64,000 nt of DNA from Ilyonectria destructans. Its lineage: Eukaryota > Ascomycota > Sordariomycetes > Hypocreales > Nectriaceae. Below the pieces are notes generated by a model. It was not told the origin of the DNA. It ran no database searches and saw only the letters and a list, made by a program, of their open reading frames with translations. The DNA lies in the NCBI GenBank assembly GCA_020740775.1, contig JAHEWK010000027.1:248001-312000 (forward strand), given 5' to 3'. Shown in pieces: positions 12,321-22,420 of this stretch. The position numbers and the translations under genes were made by a program. The number at the start of each line of letters is the position of its first letter. Positions within the stretch are counted from its first letter, which is position 1.

Positions 12321-12980
12321 ACGAATCACCAATATCGAAGAAGGGAAAAAAGGGATTCACGATAATACGGTCGATCATTCGGTGAACGATGGGCCGGATC
12401 GTCGCACAAACACGGGCTCTACCCCCACACTTTCTCGAAACAATCTGTTGCGGCTGGCGAGACTACTGAGCCCATCAATGATTGCGATGACATCATCTAT
12501 CACACACAATGGCCCGCATACTTCTCTTGACGCACCGAGAGAAACATGCCGACTGCTTCAGAGGGGTCGCAGAACCTATTCTCTCCGGGAGGGCTTATGC
12601 TCGTGAATTAGAGCCGGCAGGGTGAGGAGTCGTGCGCTGTGCAGGTCCAGACAACAGGAGAACATGTGAGTGGGGTGTGGATGCAGTGGACAACTCGCGT
12701 GATGACGGCTTCTCGCGCACTTTTTCCAAAGCTTCTCCCGTAGGAGGGGGGTTTAAAGGGTCAAAAGGGTCAAAGTCGCAGCGCGGGCCGGATCGCGATC
12801 TACAATTCGCTGCGGACCCTATTCCCATTGACTACCGTTTAGACCACTCGCTCGATTACTGGACTAAACACGCATTGCGACGGTACGGGGGCCTATTTGT
12901 CTTTTGTCCAGTCTTTCGCCTTCTGACCTTCAACGCCCCCTCTCTCCCCCCTCCCCCGATCATCTAATCACCGTGTCACC

Positions 12981-13250
12981 ATGGTGTACACGGCGAAGGG
13001 CTCGTTTGACAGAGTTGAACTGGTCTATGGAAGACTGACGGCAGACAAGATTGAATTGGTGGGAAATGAGACAAGAGAGATCAAGGCAACGACCGAGTCC
13101 GACACACTGTTCGTGCCCTGTGAGCTGTCCACAGATTCCACCATCACGACGTCACAAGAAGCCCGATGGCCGATCTTCGAAGGGGATTCGGCATGTCAGC
13201 TCTGCCATTTGTCCCACAGAAGCCTCTCAATTCTTCGAAAGGTGCGCTAA
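12981..13250 (+). CDS. Hypothetical 89 aa protein carried on the duplicated arm
   Basis: The ATG sits in a strong CACCATGG context and opens an 89-codon frame beginning MVYTAKGSFDRVEL. The inverted copy on the right arm (ATG at 46530, minus strand) has the same start context and aligns codon for codon for about 45 residues (VELAYGRLPAN, ETKATIESDILFV), but is broken by TGA stops after 10 codons and after about 47. Preservation of the frame across diverged copies suggests an ancestral gene, perhaps the N terminus of a longer one. No domain is recognised and no signal peptide or membrane segment is visible. Confidence 0.4.
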   Translation: MVYTAKGSFDRVELVYGRLTADKIELVGNETREIKATTESDTLFVPCELSTDSTITTSQEARWPIFEGDSACQLCHLSHRSLSILRKVR

Positions 13251-14136
13251 ACCTGGGGAAGAACTATGCGAAAATGGAGACGAGCGCCCGAGCCGACCTG
13301 TATGGTCTTTGGTGACGCAGCAACATGTAATTGCCGTCCCGGGTCGACGGCCTAGTCGACCCCGAGTTGTCCGGCAAGAGAGCCTCATTCCCACGCATAT
13401 ACCGGCCTCGAGCATTCTCCCAAGGGACTCATTGGACGGGGTGTGGATAAGTACAAACGGACAGCTTTTCGGCTCAAAGTATCCTAGAAAATGGTTGGTG
13501 GGACGGAGTTCTCGAGGATGGCCTGCCTGGAATCTGCTAGACCGACTGCTGGTCGACCGGTATACCCTGACGGCCCTAACGAGCACCAAGGGAATGGCCG
13601 TGCCGTTCTACGTTTCAAACCGCGCCAGAAGATTTCGAATGCTAGCGCAGAAACATGTCGTCCTCGCCGCCGAAGTCCTTGGACGGCTTCGTGGTTCCGA
13701 TGTGTCGACGAGTCAGGTGTCGGACGCTGCTGAATGTGACGTCCAATGATGCTAGCGCCCGGCCGTGGTGAACAAGAGTCGCCAGATCCTGAGCTAGAGA
13801 CCTTACCAACCTACCGCGACGACTCCTTCTGGACATGGCTGCGCTCTGTTGGGCTGTCTTCCGCCGCTGGGCTCGCCCTCGCTATCGAGCAAGGGATCCG
13901 TGTCTTAACGACCACATGTCTGTGACTCAACTGTTGCGTTACCTTTAGTGCGATCGGCGCTCAACAGATGGACGGGCTTTGCGCCCAAGATGCCTCAGCT
14001 TGGCTCAAAGGCCTCGGAGGCCATCAAAACATGCCGTGAAGATCGCTCAGGGGTCCACCGACGATAACCGGCAAGGAGGCAGTGCGGCGCATCATTCATT
14101 AAAAGAATTAGAAATAAAAAGAGAAATGAAACAGAA

Positions 14137-14162
14137 TGATTGATAACGATCATTATCAATCA
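14137..14162. repeat. 10 bp palindrome with 6 bp loop
   Basis: TGATTGATAA and its exact reverse complement TTATCAATCA surround CGATCA, in an A/T-rich stretch between the left arm and the hAT fossil. It could be the end of a decayed element or a cruciform. No target-site duplication was identified. Confidence 0.55.
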
Positions 14163-14391
14163 ATTCATTGTTGCCCGACGCTAAATAATGATCATTGCAT
14201 TGAGATTGTGTCAATGAAATGACGGAAATGAAATGTTAAGGTGGGTAACTCCCTGCTAGCATAGCTAAAGCAGAGCCATCCTCGCAAGCGCAAGCATCCT
14301 GAAGGGAATACGGTGATAGCCCGTTGAAATCAAGAAATAACCCTCTTCATCCCCTTATAAACTTGATACTTAATCGCTCTTCGCTGGGAAA

Positions 14392-15710
14392 ATGTTCAAA
14401 CAGCCTAATGTCCTGGTGGCGGCCGAAGAGGGTGTATCCTCTGCCGGCCAACTTGGGGATCCTTTTTCTAAGCCCAGCACACCCTTTTCAAGCCTCTCAG
14501 TAATTCCAGCTCATCCGCGACCATCCGACAGCTGGGATGTCTTCCCTTGGTATCGTTTCCCCAATCTCACGATATCTGAGCGACGTGGGCGGCCTAAGCC
14601 ATGGATTTGGCAGCATGGCTACGATCTCTAAGAAGTTAAGGATGAGACCTGTCATAGGTGGGTTTGCTACGGGCGTGTGCGGAAGAAGGACCCGAAGATC
14701 AATGCTCTTTCATCATCAGTGACTGTCAACATCGAAACCCATCTTGGCAGTCAGCATAACATATAACTTATGGCGGAAAGACACAACTATGACGGGGGAG
14801 GAAGAGAACTATCGAGCAGATGCTCTCTCACAAATCGGACGGGACTGTAGCGGCGGACTTCCAATTCCGCAACAGCCTGAAGAAGCAATTCGACAGGGCC
14901 GTGTTTTGACGGAAGCTCGTTAGGTGGATTGTGTAGACTAATCAGTCCTTCTGAGTGGCCGAGAACGAGACTTTTCGCAATGATCTAGATTATCTCAACC
15001 CAATCATCCGCGCGACCGACGCTCACCTTTCTCACGGCGTAATCCGACGCCGGATTAGAGAAGAATATCACTTCTTCCGTCTCCATGTCATCAAGCCGTG
15101 GCACCGAAGTCCTAGCGCCATCCATATCGCATTTGATAGATGGACTTCCCGGAGCCGACATCCGTTATTTGGCGTCGTCGCATTTTTCTCGACCAGGATT
15201 TCCGGCCGCAAAAGGTTGTGCCCGGACTACCCAGTTTTACAGATTGTCATACCGGCGAGAATGTTGCTGAAAGCGTTTGAACCATCCTGGAGGCTTTCGA
15301 GCTCCGCCAGGATAGGCTTGGCTACTTCACCCTTGACAATGCCTCTAATAATGACACCGCAATGGAACACCTGGCGCAGAGCTTCCAGTGGACTCATCCA
15401 ATGTCACGAAGAATTCGCTGCTTTGGTCATGTTGTCCATTTGGTAGCTAGGGCGATGCTTTTGGGCAAAGACGATACAAATAGCGCAATCGAGGATGAGA
15501 TCGACGCCGAAGCGCACAGTGCGTGGATGAAACAACCGCTCTGACAGAGTCACCGAGATGCTTCGGGAAGCTCAGAGACAGGACAAAGAGAAGCGCTGGC
15601 CGGGTTCACTCGACGTCATCGTTGATAATAGCACCCGGTGGCTTTCCCAATTCTACATGATGAGCCGTGCGATCCCGCTACGCCCTTATATAGAAGCTGT
15701 TGTTTCGTTT
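14392..15710 (+). pseudogene. hAT-family transposase fossil
   Basis: Pieces of an hAT transposase appear in order but in shifting frames. First comes a BED-type zinc-finger remnant (PWIWQHGYDL, then WVCYG, then ETHLGSQH with the H-X4-H pair). Next is the first catalytic block (IHIAFDRWTSRSRHPLFGVV, comparable to FDAWSS in the intact hAT at 38 kb). Then come the RCFGHVVHLVARAML block (C-G-H motif) and VDNSTRWLSQFYMM (comparable to TDNATRW). Several stops and frameshifts separate them and the C-terminal dimerisation region was not found. It is related to, but clearly different from, the intact transposase at 36447-38786. Confidence 0.8.
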
Positions 15711-16558
15711 TCTATCTAGTTATAAATATCTTCTATATCTTATCAAATTATTCATTTTCTGCCTTTATAAGCAGTTATTCATAGACGTGCAGTTCTGAAG
15801 GTTCTCTGAAGCGACCTAGAGGATGAGCTTAGCTAGTATTGGCTTACGATGGAGTCTCTGGCGCCAGTATCGAAAAAGTATTGACTCCAGAACGGATTGA
15901 GTGAGAATCAGATCATGTCCCGGTGTCGCTTTTTTTCCTCGGTTGAGCACAGCGTGGCACATGATTTGATACAGCGTGAGTGCTTACTACGTTCGATAAA
16001 GTTTAAGTTAGCTGCCATGTTGCTGATAAAACAATCAGCGAACAACATGTGCCAGCACCGAGATAGCTGATGGCGGACTGAAATGGTGTTCTTCGCCGAA
16101 ATGAGGACAAGGAATCCCTGCTGCGAGTGACTCGAGAGGATGGAGGATATCTCTGCTCGCCAGCAATAGAGTGCATTGCCCCACGCAAAGACGGCTTGTT
16201 TGAAGCATCAATTGCGCGAGGAATTTTTCTGCCAACTAATTCCTGGTTTTTGAGTGCCTGCAGATGCTTCTTTCCCTGTGAGACCGGGTGAACGGGCAAG
16301 ATCTGACAGCAAGCAGCCCTTTGTAATGATCTTGAAGCTTTTCCAAAGTTCTTGGCGAATTATCTGAACAAAGTCCAAGGTAAGAGCTACCCTAGCGTTT
16401 CGAAATGGGGAGGTACAGTCACAGCAGTCACAGAACGACCACACAAAGCCGCTGGGGCGCCATCGGCTCCCTAACAGACTGATCGTAGGTACCTTCCACC
16501 AGATTATGGCGAAGACAATAATTAGATCCAAGAATTCAGGATACATATTCTAGGTAGG
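15711..16558. other. No supportable gene; 3' flank of the giant gene
   Basis: A/T-rich sequence at 15711-15790, then mixed sequence. Two overlapping minus-strand frames (16003-16299 and 16208-16546) lie just downstream of the giant gene and probably reflect its 3' untranslated region or chance. Confidence 0.45.
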
Positions 16559-19500
16559 TCACGCCAAAACCTTTACCGGATCACGTAAGTACCCGAATCT
16601 TCTTAGTCTAGTATCGCTTTCCAAAAACACGTTCAGCCATTCGGGACTCATTTTTTCAGCAACGTGAGACCCTAACATGGCCAACTTAGAAGCTGCCATT
16701 ATTCTCTCGTGGCTTCGTTTTTCTCTGAAGGTCACACGAAAGCGTTGGCCTTTTCCTCTCCAATCCACCTCCGTAGCACTTTCGAAGCTGACGCAGTCGG
16801 GGATGTTGTTATACCCTTTGGACGTGCAGTAAGAGTAAAAATTAGCAGCGTTGCTCTTAGCTTCCTTACAGTCTTCCATAGCGAATAAAGAGAGTAAAGG
16901 GATCTGCCTCTTCACGACTTTCTTGCTAACTGCACGGTGAATGAGCACAAGCAACGACTTATTAGATGACTCCACTCCATGTATCTCCCAAGAATTTCCC
17001 AGAAACCTGACGTGCCAAATTGGTTCTGAAGCAGGTACACTAGGTCGATCTTCATCAGGGTTTGTATGACCCTTTGCATGCCACAATCTTCCTTTGTTCG
17101 GGTAGTTTGGGCCTTGGGCAGCGATGGACATGCGGGGAAACTTGTGTTCAGAATCCTCCTGGTTCTCTCGTTGCTCTTGAAGTGCTTCTAACTCCTCTTG
17201 AAGGGCTGTTACTCGAGGTTTGTATCTTACCTCTTCGCCGAGGAATCTTTCCCTTGGATTGGGTTCGAGCTCGCCTGTAGGCCACCCACTCCAGTCCTCG
17301 TCGGCTTGCCAACCGACGTCGCGGAATTTGATTTCATTCTCGTCTGTAGCGTGTGCCAACCATGGAGTCTTAGGTTCCGCCTCCTTGTCGTCATTAGAAG
17401 TCATCCTTGCGTCCACGGGAACTGATTTCTGGGCGCGGATGTCTTCAGGCTCGTGGACACGCGGTGACCCACTCGCGTTTTGACATACTGGCTGCTCGTC
17501 TAGTCCATGAAACTCACGCTGCTGCAGAGGTTCCTCTGACGAACAGCTCAAAGTAGTGCTTTTCGGACTGTGACCTAGAGGACTCGTGCGTTCCTCGAAC
17601 AACCTTGGTGTGGTGATTATCTTGCTGTGAAGGATTTCGAGGTATTGGAAAAACGGTTCGTACTCTACATACAGGTTTGTCGTTTCCGGCAAGTTGATGT
17701 CTGCGGACAATGCGTCCCCAACGGGCGAAGCGTATAAAGCTCTGACGACGCTGCTGCATTTCAACCCCGCCTCTTGTAGAAGCGCATCGGAACCTTCATT
17801 ATAGCATGCGAGGTTGCTGTTCCGTTCCTTAAGAAGAAGTGTGAAGATATCTCGCAAGGCTCTACGTTGACGAGAACGGTTCGTTGCGCCCCACTGCAGC
17901 TCCTTTTCTTCCCTGAGCCCCTGTACCTCGAGGTTTCTTTCCTCCAGCTCTTGCTCTCGAGATCTTTGATCCCGAACCTTCAGACCGATGGTAAAAAGCA
18001 GTGAGACGAAATGTCTTGCTTCTGGTAAATGATGTTGTAAACTCTGAGCTTGTTCGACGCAGTCCAAAGCTTTTGCGCGGAGGCCGTCGTACCACGAGTC
18101 CAACGGCGGATCTGAGTTCACCAGGGGACTAGTGCTATGTAGCAGGCCACTTTTTTCGAGCAGCGAAGATACTCGTGCCTTGCTTGGTGGATGGGAGAAA
18201 TCAGTCTCGTGGACTGGACGCTGGCAAGCGATGCAGTTCTCTATGTAGCATGGTGTCAGGCTTCCCTTGTCGCTGTAGAGAAGGAAAATCTGGACGAGTT
18301 CCAAAAGTGCTAGTTTCGAACATAACATCTGCTCCTGTAGACCTCGCATCTCGCGTTGGGAGTTCGCTTCAGCTGAGATCTTCAACTGAAGATCGTTAAT
18401 CAGGTTCTGAAGAGATTCCTCACGGCGAGCTCTCTCAGTAAGCAAATTCTTTATGTGCTCTTCCTGTTGCTGTGCGTCGCTTTTGAGCTTACAAATCATT
18501 TGTACGTTGCGTTCTGTCTCGCGCTGATGCTCTCCATCTTTCTTCGCGATCAGTCTCTCGCGCTCAGTGACTTCGTCTTTACGTTCTTGAAGCAGGTTTT
18601 CTCCTCGGGTGTGAAGATTTGCGTCAAGTCGTGGTGCCACAATGCCCTGGATGAGAGTGTGAAAGTATTCTGTGTCTAGGGTTATGGACCCAGCATCTCT
18701 GTCCTGACGCGACTGGTCCAGTTCACCTAGTGCTAGTTGCATCAGACCTAGAACTTGCGGGTGTAGTCGACTCGCATCTTCCGGCGGATTGGAGTAGAAT
18801 GTCAGCATGGCATAAGTGTAGTTGCGCCGCTGGAACCCGTTTTCTTCTAGCAAATCGAGCAATTGGCGTCCATCCGGATGGTGAGAGAGGTCCTCTAGGC
18901 AGCCCGACGACAGGCATTTCGTGCAGTTCCTGATGAGGCAAGGCATGGGTCCTTCTCCATTGTAACATATGAGCCGAATCAATCTCATCAGTGCCAGTCT
19001 CGACTGTTGCAGGCTGCGAGCATGGTCGGATTCTGTCAAAAGAGATCCCAGTTGTTCTTCCTTGCATCTGATGCCGTGCTCGAGTTCACGTATACGTGCG
19101 CCACTATTCTCCTCCAAGTCTTTGTATCGCTGGTGTATTTCCCGAAGTCGCTCCTTTGTTTCCTTGAGATCTAGACCAATGCGATCCTTTTCTTGCATCA
19201 AATTGTCCGCATGGCTTTTCCAGCGAGCCATTTCCGATTTGTTCTGAGACTCCTTCGCCTCAGCCCGTTTCATTTCCTCCTCTTTCTTCTCTAATTGTTC
19301 AATCAACTGCGCTTCAATTTTTTGTTTTTCCATATAGCGCTGCTCCATCTCCAACGCCCGTGAATAGAACGTTCCGATGATATGAAGGATAGTTAGGAAT
19401 TCATTTGCTTCTGGGCTATCTGACAACAGTACCTGATTCTTGGCCATCTGATGGCAGACTTGCAGCATCAACTCCAGTACACGAGAATGGAACGCGTGAT

Positions 19501-22420
19501 TATCTGCGTAGAAGATAGGACTTGATGACTCAGCTGAGCTACTCAAAACACCACTCGCCCTGAGGAGCTCCATGATTCCTTCTGCGTCTAAAAAGCCACC
19601 ACAGGAGTTAGGAAGACTGGGACGCTGACAGACTTCGCAGGACGTTGCTTGGCACGGCATAGGTCCTTCACCGTGGTAGAGAAAAATTCGGATTAGTCTG
19701 AGTAATGCCAATCTGGAGAACTCGGATCCGGTCTGGCGCCATTGCTCTTTCCTCTCAAACGCTGTTGTGTGATCCTTCCGCGCGGTTTCAGACCGCTTAC
19801 TTTGATTTCGATGCATTATTATTGCTTTTTGGTGCTGTCGGCTAATCTTTGCTCTGAGATGCATGGTCTTCTCGCGCTGGGCGATACTCTCATTCTTTGA
19901 ATGATGTGCCTCGCAAGAAAGGATCTGCACTTGTTCTGATAGCTTACGGTTCTCTCTCTCTAGTGCGTCTTTCTCTCGTTTCAGCCAATTTTGCTTTCGT
20001 TGTAGACTTTCCATCTCGTCTTTCAGCTTTTTTCGATCTTGTTCTGACTGTTCATACTCTTCCGATCGTTTCTGTACAGCTTCGGCTTGTCTCTGTAGGA
20101 GTTCTTCCTGCAGCGCATGGTTTTCTTGGTTGACCTTATTCAAAGTCTTGATTTCAACTTCGTGTTCGTTTTCCAGTTTTGTGAGTTCTTCGATGATCTT
20201 CCCATTACATTCTGACTGCACTGATACTGCTTCCTTTTCGCTTCGCAGCCGCCTGTTCTCAGTTCTGAGGTCCGCAATCTCTGTCTTCATTTGACCCCGT
20301 TGTTCTTCTATCTCGGCTGTGCGTTGCGTTGCGTTTTTGTTTTCTTGGTGAAGTTCTGTAAAAACCTTCTGCAATGATGATAGCTCGTTCTTGGTGTTTT
20401 CTATGATCTCGAGTTTTTCGTCGCGTAGCGCGGTTTGCTCTTGGAGCTCCTTTTCCCGCGCCCCGACTCGTGCTTGTAGATGTGCTTTTTCTTGTGCAAG
20501 TTCGTGAGCCTCACGTTTCTGGTCTTCGATGCGTTGAAACTGCTGTTGCTGTAATAGCTGCAAGTCATTGCTCCGAGTCTCCAGACTTTGCTTTTCCAGG
20601 ACACACTTCTCAATGTTGCCATGCAGCTTCCGAATATCTTCTCTGTACCATCCATCTTTCTTTGCAATAGCGTCAAAAAAGTCAATGGCGTATTTAAAAT
20701 CATCGTCTTGTCTCGGTTCACCACTGTCCCCGTCATCAAGCTCATCACCGCTCGTTTCGTTCAAGTTAAACAGAGCGTCTTCGCTTTTCTGTCTGATATA
20801 AGGTTCTTCCTGAGCAAGGTATTGCCTCATCATCCCGATCAGACGCTGAAATTTCTCGGTTGTCTCTTCAAGAACTTTGGAAACGCTCAGGTGCTCTTGA
20901 GATGCATCACCGGACTTGGAGATAAGTTCTTTCTTCTCTTCTAAAAGATGTTGGAACTCTTCTTCTTTCCGTCTCAAGCTCTTGCCTGCTTGGTTCTGCT
21001 GATTCTGCAGTCTTTCCTGGAGGTTCTGAAGCTCTTCCTTCTGGGCTTGGAGTTCTGTCTTCTCCTTCGACAAAGCTTCCCTCAACACTCTACTACTCTC
21101 CCGTTCTTTCTGGAGAGCCTCCTCTAGATCCACAGTCGAACCTACGAGCATCTCAAGTCTCGTGACGTCTGTGCTCGGATCTGGATAGCTGATATCGTCG
21201 TCCTTGCAGCCCTTAGATCCCCTTTGGTAGCCGAGCGTCTCCTCCAGTTGAGAAACGTCGACTAGGTCTTGACAGGTTTGCGGCCCCACGGCGGCTGGCT
21301 GCACGTTAGGATGAGGGCAAGCTTCACCTTCCTCAGCAGACTGCTTTTTTGGCGTTTCCTCCCAACCGCTCTGGTCTTCACTTCGTGCCTGACCTGCGGT
21401 CTCTTGAGATTTAAGAAATTCTTCCACCTCCTTCTTCACTTTCTCCACCCAGACCAACTCGGAGGATAGAACCTTAGGGTTCATCGACGTGTTCTTGTTG
21501 AGAGCGATCATGTTCTCATTGCTCGTCAACGAGTCGAAGCCTTTCTTCAGCTCCCTTTCGTCCCGGTGACTCCATTTTTCTCGAAGTTTTTCGGCCAGAT
21601 CGTGCACTGAGCTGGCACAGTCTAACTTGTGATTCGCCTGTAGTCCATACTTGCCCATAAGCAAGTCCCACATCACCAGGCACTCAATCTTGTCCCTTTC
21701 GGACCCGGTCACTGGAAATTCGATGTGAATTCGGCCGCTAGACTCCCAGTTCTCAATGTACTGCAAGCAATCACTGATCTTTCTGGAGATCACTGTCATC
21801 CTCCCAGGTAGGCAGGAGATGATTTCGGTCAACTTTTCACTCGGATAAATCTTCATCAAAAAGGACAGAAAGGTCAAGGAATATTTCCCGTACTCTCCGC
21901 TTCTTCCATTTTCCAGGATCTTCGCGAGGTCAGCATTGCCTTCCACGGACAAGGAGGAATCTCCGTATTCGCATAGTCGACTTTGAACGTCCTTTGCCAA
22001 GTCAACCAACATTCGCGGCTTTTTCTTCTCTGGAATGTGGCTATCCACACTTTCACGCCGCTTTCTCTTTTTGCATTCACCCTGGTCTTGGCGTTTCGCA
22101 ACCAACTGCTTAGCTTGAGAAAGAGCAGCCTCAAAATCCTCCACCCCATTCTGAACTTTGACCAAACTCTGTAGCTTGCCATATTGCTCAAAAAACAGAG
22201 AATAATTCTCATCGGACAGAGAGTCTAGAGGATCTTTAAGGAGCTTGAGGGACCGGCCCGACGTACGCGAAAACTCATGACGTAGGATAACATCCAAATA
22301 GTTGTTCTGAACGTCCATCTGAAGATCCTCAATATGCCGAGGCTTGTTGTACCCTAGTTGTTGTAGAAGCTGCGCACGCCGAAGTTCCAAAACCTTTGTC
22401 TGTCCGTCGTTCGCCTCCAT
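16559..22420 (-). CDS. Giant coiled-coil protein with repeated cysteine modules (1953 aa)
   Basis: A single uninterrupted 5.86 kb frame. I place the start at the ATG at 22420; the in-frame GTG two codons upstream is less likely. Layout seen: residues 1-430, a mostly globular N terminus with basic clusters KKRKRR (about 117) and KKKPR (about 132) resembling a bipartite nuclear signal; 430-900, long heptad-rich coiled coil (KEKTELQAQKEELQNLQERL type). Then come repeats of a module of pattern SRLALxRLIRIxxYxGEGPMPC-x4-C-x2-C at about 900-925, 1137-1160 and 1368-1393, plus a degenerate fourth at about 1517-1541. Each is followed by a helical segment and another coiled coil. Spacing of the first three is near 232 residues, which points to internal duplication. 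The last 150-160 residues form a separate domain (WHVRFLGNSWEIHGVE onwards). I recognise no family. Roles in scaffolding or nuclear structure are inference only. It is the longest intact non-transposon gene here, and flanks show no clear partner genes. Confidence 0.85.
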   Translation of the reverse strand: MEANDGQTKVLELRRAQLLQQLGYNKPRHIEDLQMDVQNNYLDVILRHEFSRTSGRSLKLLKDPLDSLSDENYSLFFEQYGKLQSLVKVQNGVEDFEAALSQAKQLVAKRQDQGECKKRKRRESVDSHIPEKKKPRMLVDLAKDVQSRLCEYGDSSLSVEGNADLAKILENGRSGEYGKYSLTFLSFLMKIYPSEKLTEIISCLPGRMTVISRKISDCLQYIENWESSGRIHIEFPVTGSERDKIECLVMWDLLMGKYGLQANHKLDCASSVHDLAEKLREKWSHRDERELKKGFDSLTSNENMIALNKNTSMNPKVLSSELVWVEKVKKEVEEFLKSQETAGQARSEDQSGWEETPKKQSAEEGEACPHPNVQPAAVGPQTCQDLVDVSQLEETLGYQRGSKGCKDDDISYPDPSTDVTRLEMLVGSTVDLEEALQKERESSRVLREALSKEKTELQAQKEELQNLQERLQNQQNQAGKSLRRKEEEFQHLLEEKKELISKSGDASQEHLSVSKVLEETTEKFQRLIGMMRQYLAQEEPYIRQKSEDALFNLNETSGDELDDGDSGEPRQDDDFKYAIDFFDAIAKKDGWYREDIRKLHGNIEKCVLEKQSLETRSNDLQLLQQQQFQRIEDQKREAHELAQEKAHLQARVGAREKELQEQTALRDEKLEIIENTKNELSSLQKVFTELHQENKNATQRTAEIEEQRGQMKTEIADLRTENRRLRSEKEAVSVQSECNGKIIEELTKLENEHEVEIKTLNKVNQENHALQEELLQRQAEAVQKRSEEYEQSEQDRKKLKDEMESLQRKQNWLKREKDALERENRKLSEQVQILSCEAHHSKNESIAQREKTMHLRAKISRQHQKAIIMHRNQSKRSETARKDHTTAFERKEQWRQTGSEFSRLALLRLIRIFLYHGEGPMPCQATSCEVCQRPSLPNSCGGFLDAEGIMELLRASGVLSSSAESSSPIFYADNHAFHSRVLELMLQVCHQMAKNQVLLSDSPEANEFLTILHIIGTFYSRALEMEQRYMEKQKIEAQLIEQLEKKEEEMKRAEAKESQNKSEMARWKSHADNLMQEKDRIGLDLKETKERLREIHQRYKDLEENSGARIRELEHGIRCKEEQLGSLLTESDHARSLQQSRLALMRLIRLICYNGEGPMPCLIRNCTKCLSSGCLEDLSHHPDGRQLLDLLEENGFQRRNYTYAMLTFYSNPPEDASRLHPQVLGLMQLALGELDQSRQDRDAGSITLDTEYFHTLIQGIVAPRLDANLHTRGENLLQERKDEVTERERLIAKKDGEHQRETERNVQMICKLKSDAQQQEEHIKNLLTERARREESLQNLINDLQLKISAEANSQREMRGLQEQMLCSKLALLELVQIFLLYSDKGSLTPCYIENCIACQRPVHETDFSHPPSKARVSSLLEKSGLLHSTSPLVNSDPPLDSWYDGLRAKALDCVEQAQSLQHHLPEARHFVSLLFTIGLKVRDQRSREQELEERNLEVQGLREEKELQWGATNRSRQRRALRDIFTLLLKERNSNLACYNEGSDALLQEAGLKCSSVVRALYASPVGDALSADINLPETTNLYVEYEPFFQYLEILHSKIITTPRLFEERTSPLGHSPKSTTLSCSSEEPLQQREFHGLDEQPVCQNASGSPRVHEPEDIRAQKSVPVDARMTSNDDKEAEPKTPWLAHATDENEIKFRDVGWQADEDWSGWPTGELEPNPRERFLGEEVRYKPRVTALQEELEALQEQRENQEDSEHKFPRMSIAAQGPNYPNKGRLWHAKGHTNPDEDRPSVPASEPIWHVRFLGNSWEIHGVESSNKSLLVLIHRAVSKKVVKRQIPLLSLFAMEDCKEAKSNAANFYSYCTSKGYNNIPDCVSFESATEVDWRGKGQRFRVTFREKRSHERIMAASKLAMLGSHVAEKMSPEWLNVFLESDTRLRRFGYLRDPVKVLA

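Larger units (their letters stand above)
6160..13740. repeat. Left arm of a large diverged inverted duplication
   Basis: Blocks in this interval reappear in reverse complement and in the same relative order at about 45.9-51.5 kb. Pairs I could align by eye: 6225-7440 with 50000-51480; 10085-10770 with 49185-49960; 10800-10930 with 49040-49180; 11870-12110 with 47500-47800; 12600-13560 with 46000-46880. Similarity in matched stretches is moderate to high but with many substitutions and length differences. The arm ends next to a short reverse-strand remnant resembling the Helitron on the right (13560-13640). Relative to the right arm this copy contains an extra segment at about 7440-10085 that includes the secreted-protein gene. 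Confidence 0.8.

Noticed and set aside
20401..20748. Frames overlapping the giant gene on both strands
   Set aside because: They lie within the 5.9 kb frame, lack domains and are explained by its codon usage.
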